Position numbers and translations under genes: made by a program. From contig NZ_CP115541.1 of NCBI RefSeq assembly GCF_031834595.1, positions 3,094,501 through 3,158,500 of the forward strand: DNA of 64,000 nucleotides. The letters run 5' to 3'. Of the stretch, positions 21,682-31,063 are shown piece after piece (positions within the stretch are counted from its first letter, which is position 1; each line of letters opens with the position of its first letter). The notes beneath the pieces are model-generated. The model saw nothing but the letters and a program-made list of their open reading frames with translations, ran no database searches and was not told where the DNA came from. The stretch is from Stenotrophomonas oahuensis (GTDB lineage Bacteria > Pseudomonadota > Gammaproteobacteria > Xanthomonadales > Xanthomonadaceae).

Positions 21682-22872
21682 TCAGTGCGTGTCGATGGCG
21701 GTCTGGGTGATCTGGCGGGCGCGCTGGTCGGCGGCCAGCAGGCCCTCCAGTGTATCGGCCGGGCCCGCCGGGAGTGTTGAGAGGGCGTTAGCGACCAGTG
21801 CCGGGATGTTCAGGAAAGCGATTCGCCCCTGAAGAAACGCTGAAACAGCCACTTCATTGGCAGCGTTCAGGATGGCGGGCGCGGTGCCACCAGCCGCCAT
21901 CGCCTGCCAGGCCAACCGCAGGCACGGGAACGCGTCGGTGTCGGGAGCCTCGAAATCGAGGCGGCCCTGAGTCAGCAGATCCAGTCCGGCCACGCCGGAT
22001 TCGATCCGCTGCGGCCAGCCCAGCCCCACCGCGAGGGTGGTGCGCATGTCCGGCAGGCCCAGCTGGGCCAGGGTGGAACCGTCGATGAACTCCACCAGCG
22101 AATGCACCAGGCTCTGCGGGTGCACCAGCACCTCGATGCGTTCGCCTGGCACGTTGAACAGATGGTGGGCCTCGATCACTTCGAGCCCTTTGTTCATCAG
22201 CGTGGCTGAGTCGACCGAGATCTTCGGGCCCATGCTCCACTTCGGGTGGGCCACGGCCTGGGCCGGGGTGACCTGCTCCAGTTCGGCGCGCGAACGGCCG
22301 CGGAACGGGCCGCCAGAGGCGGTCAGCAGGATACGGCGCACGCCGGCCTGGTCCAGGCTGGCATCGCGCGAGCGCAGGCACTGGAAGATGGCGCTGTGCT
22401 CGCTGTCGATCGGAATGATCTCGGCACCGGCGGCGGTGGCGCGCTGCATCAGCAGCTCGCCAGCCAGCACCAGGGACTCCTTGTTGGCCAGCAGGATGCG
22501 CTTGCCGGCGCTGGCGGCGGCCAGGGTCGAGGACAGCCCGGCCGCGCCGACAATCGCCGCCACCACGGTGTCGCAGATGTCGCTGGCGGCAAGCTGATCC
22601 AGCGCATCAGGTCCGGCGTGGGCCTGGGTCGACAGGCCGGCGGCGCGCAGCCCGTCGCGCAGGGCCGCGAAGCCCGCTGCATCGGCAATGACCGCGTGAT
22701 CCGGCCGGTGCGCCACGCACAGTGCCAGCAACGCCTGCACCTGGGTGCCGGCGGCGAGCACGGCGGCGCGGTAGCGGTCGGGATGGCGTGCGATCACATC
22801 CAGTGCAGACGCACCGATCGAGCCGGTGGCACCGAACACGGCGACCTGGCGAAGGGCAGGAGGGCTGTGCAT
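21682..22872 (-). CDS. dxr: 1-deoxy-D-xylulose 5-phosphate reductoisomerase
   Basis: 396 residues, committed step of the MEP isoprenoid pathway, using NADPH. The nucleotide motif is [33 protein letters not shown] and [16 protein letters not shown] are substrate and metal-binding segments, and [20 protein letters not shown] is the flexible-loop region. It feeds isoprenoid units to the neighbouring uppS product. It begins 3 bp after the cdsA stop on the same strand's reverse order, so the genes form one unit. Confidence 0.98.
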   Translation of the reverse strand: MHSPPALRQVAVFGATGSIGASALDVIARHPDRYRAAVLAAGTQVQALLALCVAHRPDHAVIADAAGFAALRDGLRAAGLSTQAHAGPDALDQLAASDICDTVVAAIVGAAGLSSTLAAASAGKRILLANKESLVLAGELLMQRATAAGAEIIPIDSEHSAIFQCLRSRDASLDQAGVRRILLTASGGPFRGRSRAELEQVTPAQAVAHPKWSMGPKISVDSATLMNKGLEVIEAHHLFNVPGERIEVLVHPQSLVHSLVEFIDGSTLAQLGLPDMRTTLAVGLGWPQRIESGVAGLDLLTQGRLDFEAPDTDAFPCLRLAWQAMAAGGTAPAILNAANEVAVSAFLQGRIAFLNIPALVANALSTLPAGPADTLEGLLAADQRARQITQTAIDTH

Positions 22873-22874
22873 GC

Positions 22875-23699
22875 TCAGAACCCGAAGATTTCCTTGCCCA
22901 GCGCGAACACCGGCAGAGCGGCGAGGACGCCGTCGATGCGGTCCAGCACGCCGCCGTGACCGGGAATGATGTGGCCCGAGTCCTTGGCACCGGCGTGGCG
23001 CTTGATCAGGCTCTCGTACAGGTCGCCCAGCACTGACGCGAACACCGCCACCACGGTGGTGACGACCAGTCCGAGCAGATGGTCGGAGGTGGCCCCGGCC
23101 ATCCAGCCGAACACCAGCGCGACCAGCAGGCCAGCCAGCAGGCCGCCGACCAGACCTTCCCAGGTTTTGTTCGGGCTGATCCGCGGAGCCAGCTTGGTGC
23201 GCCCGAAGGTGCGCCCGGCGAAGTACGCCCCGGAGTCAGCCGCCCAGACGATGGCCAGGGCGGTCAGCAGCCACAGGTGGCCGTTGTCGCTGCTGGCATG
23301 GATGAGCACCAGCGCCGCCCAGGCCGGCACGATCGCCAGCGAGCCGGCCAGTAGCTTCAGGGTGCGCGCATGGCTGCCCGGTTCCGCCCCGAAGGTGAAG
23401 AAACGCAGCCATAGCAGGGCCAGCAGCCACCAGCCGATGCCGGCCAGGGTGGCAATCTGGTACAGCACTAGGGTGCCGGCGTCGGCCCATACGATGAGCA
23501 CCATCAGCACCAGGTTCAGCACCAGCAGCACGGTGCGGGCCAGGGTGTCTTCGACCTGGGCCAGCTTCAGCCATTCCCACAGGCCGATCAGGAACACGGC
23601 GGCGGCGGAGGCGGCCAGCCACTGGGTCGGCAGCAGCAGGATGGCCGCAATGGCAACCGGCGCCATGATCAGCGCGGCGATGACTCGGGTTTTGGTCAT
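22875..23699 (-). CDS. cdsA: Phosphatidate cytidylyltransferase
   Basis: A 274-residue integral membrane protein with about eight hydrophobic segments that makes CDP-diacylglycerol, precursor of all phospholipids. The family signature is complete: an acidic [18 protein letters not shown] segment leads into [14 protein letters not shown]. The start overlaps the uppS stop (ATGA). Confidence 0.97.
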   Translation of the reverse strand: MTKTRVIAALIMAPVAIAAILLLPTQWLAASAAAVFLIGLWEWLKLAQVEDTLARTVLLVLNLVLMVLIVWADAGTLVLYQIATLAGIGWWLLALLWLRFFTFGAEPGSHARTLKLLAGSLAIVPAWAALVLIHASSDNGHLWLLTALAIVWAADSGAYFAGRTFGRTKLAPRISPNKTWEGLVGGLLAGLLVALVFGWMAGATSDHLLGLVVTTVVAVFASVLGDLYESLIKRHAGAKDSGHIIPGHGGVLDRIDGVLAALPVFALGKEIFGF

Positions 23700-24460
23700 G
23701 GGTGGGACGTCTCGGTGGCCAGGGCGGCGATCTGGGCGCTGGTCAGGCCGAAGCGGCGTTCACGCGAGGCATAGGCGTCCAGCGCCTGCTGCAGGTGGGT
23801 GGCATCGAACTCGGGCCACAGCACATCGGTGAACCACAGTTCGGTATACGCCAGCTGCCACAGCAGGAAGTTGCTGATGCGGGTGTCGCCGCCGGTACGG
23901 ATGAACAGGTCGGGTGCGGGCAGGTCGGCCAGCGCGACCCGGCTGCCCAGCAGGGCCTCGTCGATCTGCTCGGGGAGCAGGCGGCCGGCCGCCACCTCAA
24001 TTGCCAGTTCGCGTGCGGCGCGGGCGATGTCCTGGCGGCCACCATAACTGGCGGCAATGCTCAGGGTCATCGCGGTATTGTCGGCGGTGCGCTGTTCGGC
24101 CAGCTGCATGCGGCTGACCAGCCCGGCACCGAAGCGCTCGCGCTCGCCAATGAAGCGCACGCGCACGCCACGCCGATGCAGCTCATCCACCTCGCGCTCG
24201 AGCGCGTTGAGGAACAGCTTCATCAGCGCGTCGACTTCTTCCGTCGGCCGGCCCCAGTTCTCACTGGAGAAGGCAAACAGGGTCAGCGCGGCAATGCCAC
24301 GCTCCAGACAGAAGTCGATGGTGCGGTTGACCGCACGCGCGCCGGCACGATGGCCGATCACGCGTGGACGGCGACGCTTCTGCGCCCAGCGCCCGTTGCC
24401 ATCCATGATGATGGCCAGGTGGCGGGGCACGCCGGCAGCAGGGATCGGGGCCTGGGACAT
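23696..24460 (-). CDS. uppS: Undecaprenyl pyrophosphate synthase
   Basis: A 254-residue cis-prenyltransferase that builds the C55 lipid carrier for peptidoglycan and O-antigen. Motifs seen are HLAIIMDGNGRWAQKRR (catalytic Asp, substrate binding) and DLFIRTGGDTRISNFLLWQ with WPEFD in the C-terminal half. It lies between frr and cdsA with 4-bp spacing or overlap. Confidence 0.98.
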   Translation of the reverse strand: MSQAPIPAAGVPRHLAIIMDGNGRWAQKRRRPRVIGHRAGARAVNRTIDFCLERGIAALTLFAFSSENWGRPTEEVDALMKLFLNALEREVDELHRRGVRVRFIGERERFGAGLVSRMQLAEQRTADNTAMTLSIAASYGGRQDIARAARELAIEVAAGRLLPEQIDEALLGSRVALADLPAPDLFIRTGGDTRISNFLLWQLAYTELWFTDVLWPEFDATHLQQALDAYASRERRFGLTSAQIAALATETSHP

Positions 24461-24464
24461 GGGC

Positions 24465-25016
24465 TCAGACCTGCATCAGTTCCTTTTCTTTATCGGCCAC
24501 GACACTGTCGACGTCCTTGATGGCCTTGTCGGTCAGCTTCTGGATGTCGTCTTCGCCGCGCTTCTTTTCGTCTTCGCTGATCGCCTTGTCCTTCAGCAGT
24601 GCAGCGATCGCCTTGTTGGCGTCCTGGCGGATGTTGCGGATAGCGACCTTGCTGCCTTCGCCTTCGCCCTTGACCTGCTTGGCCAGTTCCTTGCGGCGCT
24701 CCTCGGTCGGCGGCGGCATGTTGATGCGGATCGAGGTGCCCAGCGTGTTCGGGGTGAACTCGGCGTTGTACAGCCCCTTCTCGATCTCCTTGACCATGCT
24801 CTTGTCGAAGGGCGTGACCAGCAACGAGTGGGCGTCGGCGTTGGTGATGGTCGCGACCTGGTTCAGCGGCGTGGAGGCACCGTAGGCGTTGACGACGACA
24901 CGTTCCAGCAGGGCCGGCGAAGCGCGGCCGGTACGGATGGAGGTGAGGGTGTGCTTAAGAGCGTCAATGCTCTTGGCCATGCGCTCTTGCGCGTCTTTCT
25001 TGATGTCGTTGAGCAT
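24465..25016 (-). CDS. frr: Ribosome recycling factor
   Basis: 183 residues, close to the usual 185. It splits post-termination ribosomes with EF-G. MLNDIKKDAQERMAKSIDAL begins the long three-helix domain. IRTGRASPALLERVVVNAYG and LNQVATITNADAHSLLVTPF form the conserved middle, and the C-terminus is rich in Lys and Glu. ATG 25016 matches the family start; the frame stays open 20 codons upstream. Confidence 0.98.
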   Translation of the reverse strand: MLNDIKKDAQERMAKSIDALKHTLTSIRTGRASPALLERVVVNAYGASTPLNQVATITNADAHSLLVTPFDKSMVKEIEKGLYNAEFTPNTLGTSIRINMPPPTEERRKELAKQVKGEGEGSKVAIRNIRQDANKAIAALLKDKAISEDEKKRGEDDIQKLTDKAIKDVDSVVADKEKELMQV

Positions 25017-25099
25017 CGCCCGAATCCTGGATGTCACAGAGAATCGGGCGATTATAGGCGAAATCCGGTGAACCAAGACCGGTGCCGGGTGGCAGGGGC

Positions 25100-25172
25100 C
25101 GCGACGACCAACGGTCGTCGCCTACCGGGGTATTGCATCCGCCGGTAGGTACCGACCGTTGGTCGGTACCCG
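25100..25172. repeat. SMAG pair between frr and pyrH
   Basis: GCGACGACCAACGGTCGTCGC-CTAC, spacer of about 20 nt, then GTAG-GTACCGACCGTTGGTCGGTAC. The two units are inverted relative to each other. Confidence 0.8.
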
Positions 25173-25182
25173 GAAGCGCCGA

Positions 25183-25911
25183 TCAGGCGTTGTTGCGGCC
25201 GCGCACCAGGGTGCCGATGTTCGCGCCGTGCAGGATCTTCAGCAGTTCGCCCGGCTGGCCCATGTCGAACACGCGCAGCGGCAGGTCGCTGTCGCGGGCC
25301 AGGGCGAAGGCGGCGGTGTCCATCACTTCCAGGCCACGGGTGATGACATCGTCGTAGGTCAGGCTGTCAAAGCGGACCGCATCGCTGTACTTGTTCGGGT
25401 CCTTGTCGTACACGCCGTCGACCTTGGTGGCCTTGAGCAGGAGGTCGGCCCCGATTTCGATGGCGCGCAGCGCGGCACCCGAGTCGGTGGTGAAGAACGG
25501 GCTGCCGACGCCGGCGGCGAAGATCACCAGGCGGCCCTTTTCCAGATGACGGATGGCGCGGCGGCGGATGTAGTCTTCGCACACGTCGTTGATCTTGATC
25601 GCGCTCATCACGCGGGCCTTGGCCCCGAGCTTTTCCAGCGCGTCCTGCATGGCCAGTGCGTTGATCACGGTGGCCAGCATGCCCATCTGGTCACCGGTGA
25701 CGCGGTCCATGCCGCCCGCAGCCAGGCCGGCTCCGCGGAAGATGTTGCCGCCGCCGATCACCAGGGCCACTTCGGCACCGGCCTGTTGGGCTTCAATCAC
25801 TTCCCGGGCCAGGCGGTTGATGACCTTGGGGTCGATGCCATAGTCCTCGTCTCCCATCAGCGCCTCCCCGGAAAGTTTCAGCAGGATGCGGCGATAGGTG
25901 AGATTGGACAT
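25183..25911 (-). CDS. pyrH: UMP kinase
   Basis: A 242-residue kinase of the amino-acid-kinase fold that phosphorylates UMP to UDP. Conserved segments are [32 protein letters not shown] and [17 protein letters not shown] ([14 protein letters not shown] here). Usually directly downstream of tsf. Here an AIM24 gene and a GGDEF gene lie between. A SMAG pair separates it from frr. Confidence 0.98.
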   Translation of the reverse strand: MSNLTYRRILLKLSGEALMGDEDYGIDPKVINRLAREVIEAQQAGAEVALVIGGGNIFRGAGLAAGGMDRVTGDQMGMLATVINALAMQDALEKLGAKARVMSAIKINDVCEDYIRRRAIRHLEKGRLVIFAAGVGSPFFTTDSGAALRAIEIGADLLLKATKVDGVYDKDPNKYSDAVRFDSLTYDDVITRGLEVMDTAAFALARDSDLPLRVFDMGQPGELLKILHGANIGTLVRGRNNA

Positions 25912-25982
25912 GACGGCCTCTGGATGCGTGGAAAACGCGGAAATTCTACTGGATGCGGCGTCAACCGGCGTAGAAATTTTGT

Positions 25983-26009
25983 TGCGTCGCGGCAGCGTTC
26001 GCCGCGACG
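25983..26009. terminator. Stable hairpin after the HDOD-GGDEF gene, possible terminator
   Basis: GCGTCGCGG and CCGCGACGC form a 9-bp stem. On the minus strand it is followed only by AACAAAATTT, so it is at best a weak terminator. It lies 15 nt past the GGDEF gene stop and just before pyrH. Confidence 0.4.
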
Positions 26010-26023
26010 CCTTCCAGGCCTGT

Positions 26024-27523
26024 TCAGGCGGGCGCGGTATCCGGGGACCGGGCGATGACCCGGTTGCGGCCCAGGCTCTTGGATCGATAAAGGACGTCGT
26101 CAGCTGCCTTCAGCAGGTCCTGGACCTCGGCAAAGCGCTCATAGCCGCCCTGGGTGGCGACCCCGGCCGAGAAGGTGATGTACAGCGGACTGCCGCCGAC
26201 GTCGGCCATCGGGGTGTTGACGATGTTGGCCAGCACCCGGCGGATCACCTCCAGCGCCACTGCTTCGGTGGTGTTGGGCAGCAGCGCGATGAACTCCTCG
26301 CCGCCGAAGCGCGCCACGGTGTCGCTGCTGCGCAGCTGTTCCTGCAGCTTGGAGGCGAAGGCGCGCAGCACTTCATCGCCCAGCAGGTGACCGTGGGCGT
26401 CGTTGACCTTCTTGAAGTCGTCCAGATCGATGAAGGCCACCGACAGCGGCCAGCCGTGCCGGGTGGCGCGGTTGAATTCCTGCTCAAGCACCGCTTCGAG
26501 CTGGCGGCGGTTGAGTACGCCGGTGAGGGCATCGCGGTGGGCCTGCTCGGCCAGCCGGTTGGCGCGGGCTTCGAACTCGTCGGCACGCTGCCGGGCCATG
26601 GCCGCGTCCTGCATTTCACGCAGGTTGCGCAGGGTGGCCAGCTCCTGGGCGTGGTCGATCAGCTGCTGCACGCGCAGCGGTGAGGTCAGGGTGGTTTCGA
26701 ACAGGGCTCCGATATCGGGCAGGGCCTCGCTGATCCGGGCCAGCACCTGGTCGAACTGGGCGCTGTCCAGCTGCAGGGTGTCGTGGACACGCTGCAGGGC
26801 CTGTTCACGCGCCGTGTCGGCGTCGGTGCCCAGCCAGATGTCGGCGACCGCGCCGGAAACGGCCACGCAGGCCTGGAACTTGTCCTCGGTGGCCTCGGGC
26901 GATTCGCTGCGGGCGATGGCGTCGACCAGATAGCGCGGCAGGTCCCACTGCTCGGCCATCCAGGCACCGACCTCGGCGTGGGTGCAGTCCAGCTGCTCAC
27001 GCTCCAGGGCCAGCAGCTGGTCGTTGTCGGCCGCGGCGCGCAGCACCGGCAGGTAGCGGTCCGGTTCGCTCTGGGCCAGGACCAGGATGCCGATGTCCTG
27101 CAGCAGGCCCGCCAGCATCAGCTCCTCGGCCTTGCGCAGACCGCGGGCCTGGCCGAGCAGGCTGGCCGCCAGCGCGCTGAGGATGCTGCGTCGCCAGGCG
27201 CGCTCGCGCACGTCCTGGCCTTGGCCGGGGGCGGTCAGGTCGCGGGTGACGGTGAAGCCCAGGGCCAGGCTGACAGTGGCGTTGAGGCCGAGCATGGTCA
27301 GCGCCTGGCCGAGGTTTTCAATCCGGCGGCGGCTGGCGTACAGCGGCGAATTGGCGATGCGCAGCATGCGCGCGCTCAACGCCATGTCGATGCCGATGAT
27401 ATCGGCAGCGGTGGTGATGTCCGCTTCCGGGTTCTGGGCCAGCTCGATGATGCGCAGGGCAATTCCGGGCGGCGAAGGCAGGTTGCGGCAGAGCGCCAGG
27501 GCGGCAGTCAGCTCGGGAGACAT
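26024..27523 (-). CDS. HDOD-GGDEF protein, probable diguanylate cyclase
   Basis: About 499 residues from [11 protein letters not shown]. An HDOD domain (residues about 10-210: [20 protein letters not shown], then [18 protein letters not shown]) is followed by a coiled linker and a GGDEF domain. The active site GGEEF is intact ([14 protein letters not shown]). RSSD five residues before it is a proper inhibitory I-site, so it should make cyclic di-GMP with product control. HDOD domains resemble HD phosphohydrolases without the metal His-Asp pair and serve as signalling modules. The start is uncertain: in-frame ATGs at 27595 and 27691 exist and no strong ribosome site marks any of them. Confidence 0.85.
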   Translation of the reverse strand: MSPELTAALALCRNLPSPPGIALRIIELAQNPEADITTAADIIGIDMALSARMLRIANSPLYASRRRIENLGQALTMLGLNATVSLALGFTVTRDLTAPGQGQDVRERAWRRSILSALAASLLGQARGLRKAEELMLAGLLQDIGILVLAQSEPDRYLPVLRAAADNDQLLALEREQLDCTHAEVGAWMAEQWDLPRYLVDAIARSESPEATEDKFQACVAVSGAVADIWLGTDADTAREQALQRVHDTLQLDSAQFDQVLARISEALPDIGALFETTLTSPLRVQQLIDHAQELATLRNLREMQDAAMARQRADEFEARANRLAEQAHRDALTGVLNRRQLEAVLEQEFNRATRHGWPLSVAFIDLDDFKKVNDAHGHLLGDEVLRAFASKLQEQLRSSDTVARFGGEEFIALLPNTTEAVALEVIRRVLANIVNTPMADVGGSPLYITFSAGVATQGGYERFAEVQDLLKAADDVLYRSKSLGRNRVIARSPDTAPA

Positions 27524-27715
27524 GGCAGGAACACTGAAATGATGTGGCAAGAATACATGGAGTACGTCACAGATTTGAGCTGTAGTGCTTGCCATGTCCG
27601 AAAACGTGAGGTTCGTCACCCTGGTTTGAGGGCAGGCTGGCCTCCTGATCTCTTTGTTAACACATCCGCCCAACCTGTACCATGCGCGCACTCACTTAAA
27701 AGGAAGTTGCTGTCC

Positions 27716-28411
27716 ATGGCTGTGAAGTCGCTCAAGGAATTCCTGGCTGCCACGCAGGAAAAGGATCTCAGTTCGGATGCCTTCGAGCTGGAGAGCCCCT
27801 ACATGCTGGAGGTCCGGGTGGATGGCCGGGTCTGGGCCAAGTCGGGCGCGATGGTGGCACGCAAGGGTGCGGTCAAGTTCACCCGCGAAGGGGTGCTGGA
27901 GCGCGGCGTGGGCAACCTGCTGAAGAAGCTGGCCACGGGCGAGGGCCTGCGCCTGATGAAGGCTGAAGGGCAGGGCCGGGTCTACCTGGCCGACATGGGC
28001 AAGAAGATCACCCTGCTGCGCCTGGAAGGCGACTCGGTGTTCGTCAACGGCAATGATGTGCTGGCCTTCGAAGACGGCATCGATTCGCAGATCACGATGA
28101 TGCGCAAGGTGGCGGGGATGATGGCAGGCGGTCTGTTCAACATCCGCCTCAGCGGCCAAGGCATCGTGGCAATCACCTCGCACTACGAGCCGATGACCCT
28201 GCCGGTGAGCGCGCAGACCGGCCCGATCTTCACCGACCCGAATTCGACCGTGGCCTGGTCGGGCACGCTGACCCCCGAGGTCGTCACCGACATTTCGCTG
28301 GGCACCCTGCTGGGCCGCGGCTCGGGCGAAAGCCTGCAGCTGAAGTTCGCCGGCGAAGGCTGGGTGGTCGTGCAGCCCTACGAAGAAGTCACTTTCCAGA
28401 CCAAGCCCTGA
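27716..28411 (+). CDS. AIM24-family protein
   Basis: 231 residues, one AIM24 domain (beta-helix-like, Gly and hydrophobic repeats such as GQGRVYLADMGKKITLLRL and GGLFNIRLSGQGIVAITSHY). The family's role in bacteria is unsettled. AAAAGGAAG precedes ATG 27716 by about 9 nt. It is divergent from the HDOD-GGDEF gene and is inserted, with it, between tsf and pyrH. A composite repeat cluster follows immediately. Confidence 0.85.
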   Translation: MAVKSLKEFLAATQEKDLSSDAFELESPYMLEVRVDGRVWAKSGAMVARKGAVKFTREGVLERGVGNLLKKLATGEGLRLMKAEGQGRVYLADMGKKITLLRLEGDSVFVNGNDVLAFEDGIDSQITMMRKVAGMMAGGLFNIRLSGQGIVAITSHYEPMTLPVSAQTGPIFTDPNSTVAWSGTLTPEVVTDISLGTLLGRGSGESLQLKFAGEGWVVVQPYEEVTFQTKP

Positions 28412-28438
28412 TTTGATTGCTGGCATTCGACGCGGTAC

Positions 28439-28949
28439 GTAGAGCCGGGCTTGCCCGGCTGCTGTTGGCTTTTGGCGAACAGCCGGTGGTCATCGGCTAC
28501 CTGGTTTGGCGGGGCGGGATGGGCGTTCCGGGGGAAGCTGCAAGTACGTCCATGTAAGCTCGATCGCCGCATCCATGCGGCTCACGCCCCCTCCAGCCCA
28601 TCCCGACCCGCCATCGACAGTAGGTCGGTGGCCATGGGAGATCAAAATCAACGGCGGCCCCGGTCCATTGTCATGCGTTACCGGATGTTGTCCGTTTCAC
28701 GGCGATCGTCTGTCGACCGATCCCACCGGGGCTACGTGCTGTTGATTTCCCATGGCCACCGACCATCTGTCTGGGGCGTGCCGGGGTGGGTTTGCGGGAC
28801 CGTCAAAAACATGGATGTTTTTGACGAGCCCCCATGGATGGGTTTACGGCGTGTCCCGCAAACCCACCCCGGTACGACCAAACACGGAAACCGTTGAATC
28901 GTCGGCTGTTCGCCAAAAACCAACAGCAGCCGGGCAAGCCCGGCTCTAC
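28439..28949. repeat. Composite repeat cluster 4 (SMAG - hairpin B - unit C - hairpin A - SMAG)
   Basis: The most complete copy, filling the AIM24-tsf gap. SMAG at 28439. Hairpin B inverted (arms 28508-28524 / 28596-28612, inner 28566-28581). Unit C at 28672-28729. Hairpin A inverted (arms 28773-28800 / 28853-28879, inner 28802-28825). SMAG inverted ending 28949. Segments next to the two SMAGs also pair (GCGAACAGCCGGTGGTCATCGG against its near inverse around 28890). Confidence 0.87.
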
Positions 28950-28962
28950 AAATGCAGGCCAC

Positions 28963-28991
28963 AAAAAAACCCGGCCGAGGCCGGGTTTTTT
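28963..28991. terminator. Intrinsic terminator after tsf
   Basis: Symmetric A-run, CCCGGCC stem, GA loop, GGCCGGG stem and T-run, 22 nt beyond the tsf stop. It can work in both directions. Confidence 0.88.
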
Positions 28992-29013
28992 CGCTATCGC
29001 GTGAAGGCGAGAA

Positions 29014-29895
29014 TCAGGCCAGGCCGGCCTGCTTCATCACTTCGGCGGCGTAGTCTTCCACCACCTTCTCGATGCCTTCGCCCACGATCAGCAGCTGGAA
29101 GCCGGTGACGTCGGCCTTGGCGGCGGTCACAACCTGCTCGACGGTCTTGTCGCCGTCCAGCACGTACGACTGACCGTAGAGGGTGACGTCGTTGACGATC
29201 TTGTTGATCTTGCCGCTGATGATCTTTTCCAGGATCTCGGCCGGCTTGGACTTGTCCTTCTCGGACATCTTGGCCAGTTCGATTTCCTTTTCCTTTGCCA
29301 CGAACTCGGCCGGCACGTCAGCCGCCTTGTTGTGCGGCGGCTTCATGGCAGCCACGTGCATGGCCAGGCCACGGGCCAGCTCGACGTCGCCGCCGATCAG
29401 TTCGACCAGCACGCCGACCTTGCCGTTGGTGTGCACGTAAGCACCGATGTTGCCGGTGGTGTCGGCCTTGACCAGACGACGGATCTGGATGTTTTCACCC
29501 AGGGTCTGGATCGCGGTGGCGCGGGCTTCTTCCACGGTCTGGCCCGAAGCCAGGGTGGCGCTCTTCAGGGCTTCCACGTCGGCAGCGCCCGAGGCCAGCG
29601 CAGCGGCGGCGACGGCGTCGACGAAGTTCTTGAAGTTGGCATCGTTGGCGACGAAGTCGGTTTCCGAGTTGACTTCGACCAGCACGGCCTTGCCGCCGTC
29701 CTGGGCCAGACCCAGACGGCCTTCGGCGGCCACGCGGTCAGCCTTCTTGTCGGCCTTGGCGGCGCCGGACTTGCGCAGGGCTTCAGCAGCGGCGTTGATG
29801 TCGCCGTTGTTTTCAGTCAGCGCCTTCTTGCACTCCATCATGCCGGCGCCAGTGCGCTCGCGCAGTTCCTTGACCAGGGAAGCAGTGATTTCCAC
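29014..29895 (-). CDS. tsf: Elongation factor Ts
   Basis: 293 residues. The guanine-nucleotide exchange factor for EF-Tu. The N-terminal UBA-like domain holds [20 protein letters not shown], and the core has [20 protein letters not shown], the TDFVA exchange motif. The start is GTG with GAGGAATT just before it. It forms the usual operon with rpsB, separated by 124 bp that hold two hairpins. Confidence 0.98.
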   Translation of the reverse strand: MEITASLVKELRERTGAGMMECKKALTENNGDINAAAEALRKSGAAKADKKADRVAAEGRLGLAQDGGKAVLVEVNSETDFVANDANFKNFVDAVAAAALASGAADVEALKSATLASGQTVEEARATAIQTLGENIQIRRLVKADTTGNIGAYVHTNGKVGVLVELIGGDVELARGLAMHVAAMKPPHNKAADVPAEFVAKEKEIELAKMSEKDKSKPAEILEKIISGKINKIVNDVTLYGQSYVLDGDKTVEQVVTAAKADVTGFQLLIVGEGIEKVVEDYAAEVMKQAGLA

Positions 29896-29956
29896 GGGAA
29901 TTCCTCACATAAGAAAGGGGTTGGGCCGGCATGGTGGCCGGCCCGTGTGACAAAGA

Positions 29957-30010
29957 CCCTGTCGCGCCTGCGGCAGCAGACAGGGCGCGGTGGGTGCGCG
30001 CACCCACCGC
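29957..30010. promoter_or_regulatory. Two hairpins between rpsB and tsf
   Basis: CCCTGTC/GACAGGG (29957-29963 / 29979-29985) is followed at once by a perfect 24-nt palindrome with arms GCGGTGGGTGCG and CGCACCCACCGC (29987-30010). No T-run follows on the minus strand. They may attenuate, or protect an RNA end, between the two genes. Confidence 0.55.
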
Positions 30011-30019
30011 AGGCCGATA

Positions 30020-30820
30020 TCAGGCCTCGGTGCCCTTGTCGGCAGCGGCCTTCTTGGCCGGAGCGCGACGGGCCGGCTTGGCTTCTTCAGCGGCGGCTTC
30101 GGCGAACTCTTCTTCACGGACGCTGGCGGCGTGCGGAGCAGCAGCCTTGCCTTCCAGCACGGCGTCAGCAGCAGCACGGGCGTACAGCTGCACGGCGCGG
30201 ATGGCGTCGTCGTTGCCCGGGATCGCGTAGTCGACCAGTTCCGGGTTGTAGTTGGTGTCAACCACGGCGATCACCGGGATGCCGAGCTTCTTGGCTTCCT
30301 TGATGGCGATGTCTTCGTGGCCGATGTCGATGACGAAGATGGCGTCCGGCAGACGGTTCATGTCCTTGATGCCGCCCAGCGAGGCTTCCAGCTTGTCACG
30401 CTCGCGACGCAGGCCCAGCACTTCGTGCTTGACCAGCTTGTCGAAGGTGCCGTCGGTTTCGCCGGCTTCCAGTTCCTTCAGGCGGGCAACCGACTGCTTG
30501 ACGGTACGGAAGTTGGTCAGGGTGCCGCCCAGCCAACGCTGGTTCATGTACGGCATGCCGCAACGCTCGGCTTCTTCGCGGATCGATTCGCGGGCGCTGC
30601 GCTTGGTGCCCAGGAACAGGATGGTGCCGCGCTTCTGGGCAACGCTGGAAATGAAGTTCATCGCATCATTGAAGAGCGGAACGGTCTTTTCCAGGTTGAT
30701 GATGTGGATCTTGCCGCGGGCGCCGAAGATGTACTGGCCCATCTTCGGGTTCCAGTAACGGGTCTGGTGGCCGAAGTGGACGCCGGCTTCCAGCATCTGA
30801 CGCATGGTGACCTGGGGCAT
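30020..30820 (-). CDS. rpsB: 30S ribosomal protein S2
   Basis: 266 residues. The N-terminus [20 protein letters not shown], the segment [15 protein letters not shown] and the C-terminal part [18 protein letters not shown] are standard S2. A Lys/Ala-rich tail ([15 protein letters not shown]) extends past the core. AGGAG lies 6-7 nt before ATG. The operon continues to tsf. Expression probably starts at the promoter at 31034-31063 and passes a leader of about 207 nt. Confidence 0.98.
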   Translation of the reverse strand: MPQVTMRQMLEAGVHFGHQTRYWNPKMGQYIFGARGKIHIINLEKTVPLFNDAMNFISSVAQKRGTILFLGTKRSARESIREEAERCGMPYMNQRWLGGTLTNFRTVKQSVARLKELEAGETDGTFDKLVKHEVLGLRRERDKLEASLGGIKDMNRLPDAIFVIDIGHEDIAIKEAKKLGIPVIAVVDTNYNPELVDYAIPGNDDAIRAVQLYARAAADAVLEGKAAAPHAASVREEEFAEAAAEEAKPARRAPAKKAAADKGTEA

Positions 30821-31063
30821 TGCAAAACTCCTGATGGGGAACCGGCCGCCACGGGAAAGGGAATGGGCGGTCCGCCGCGAGGCGGGAGGTTCCGGGGTTG
30901 GGCTTCCCTGCTGCTTCCGTGACCGAACTCCTTGCGGAGCACCCCGGCACGAATGGCAGTAGCAGGTGTGTATTCACCGGTGACGCCCGGTGTTGGCGGG
31001 CTCCTGCACACGAAGGCGCGGGAAATCCAGTCGATTATAGCCCGCTGCCGGTGCCGGGTGCAA
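30821..31063 (-). promoter_or_regulatory. rpsB promoter and long 5' leader
   Basis: On the minus strand TTGCAC (31058-31063) and TATAAT (31034-31039) are separated by 18 nt, a near-consensus sigma-70 promoter that overlaps the stop and last codons of the preceding fimbrial chaperone gene. About 207 nt of untranslated leader follow. S2 represses its own mRNA through such leaders in other gammaproteobacteria. I have not folded this one. Confidence 0.65.
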
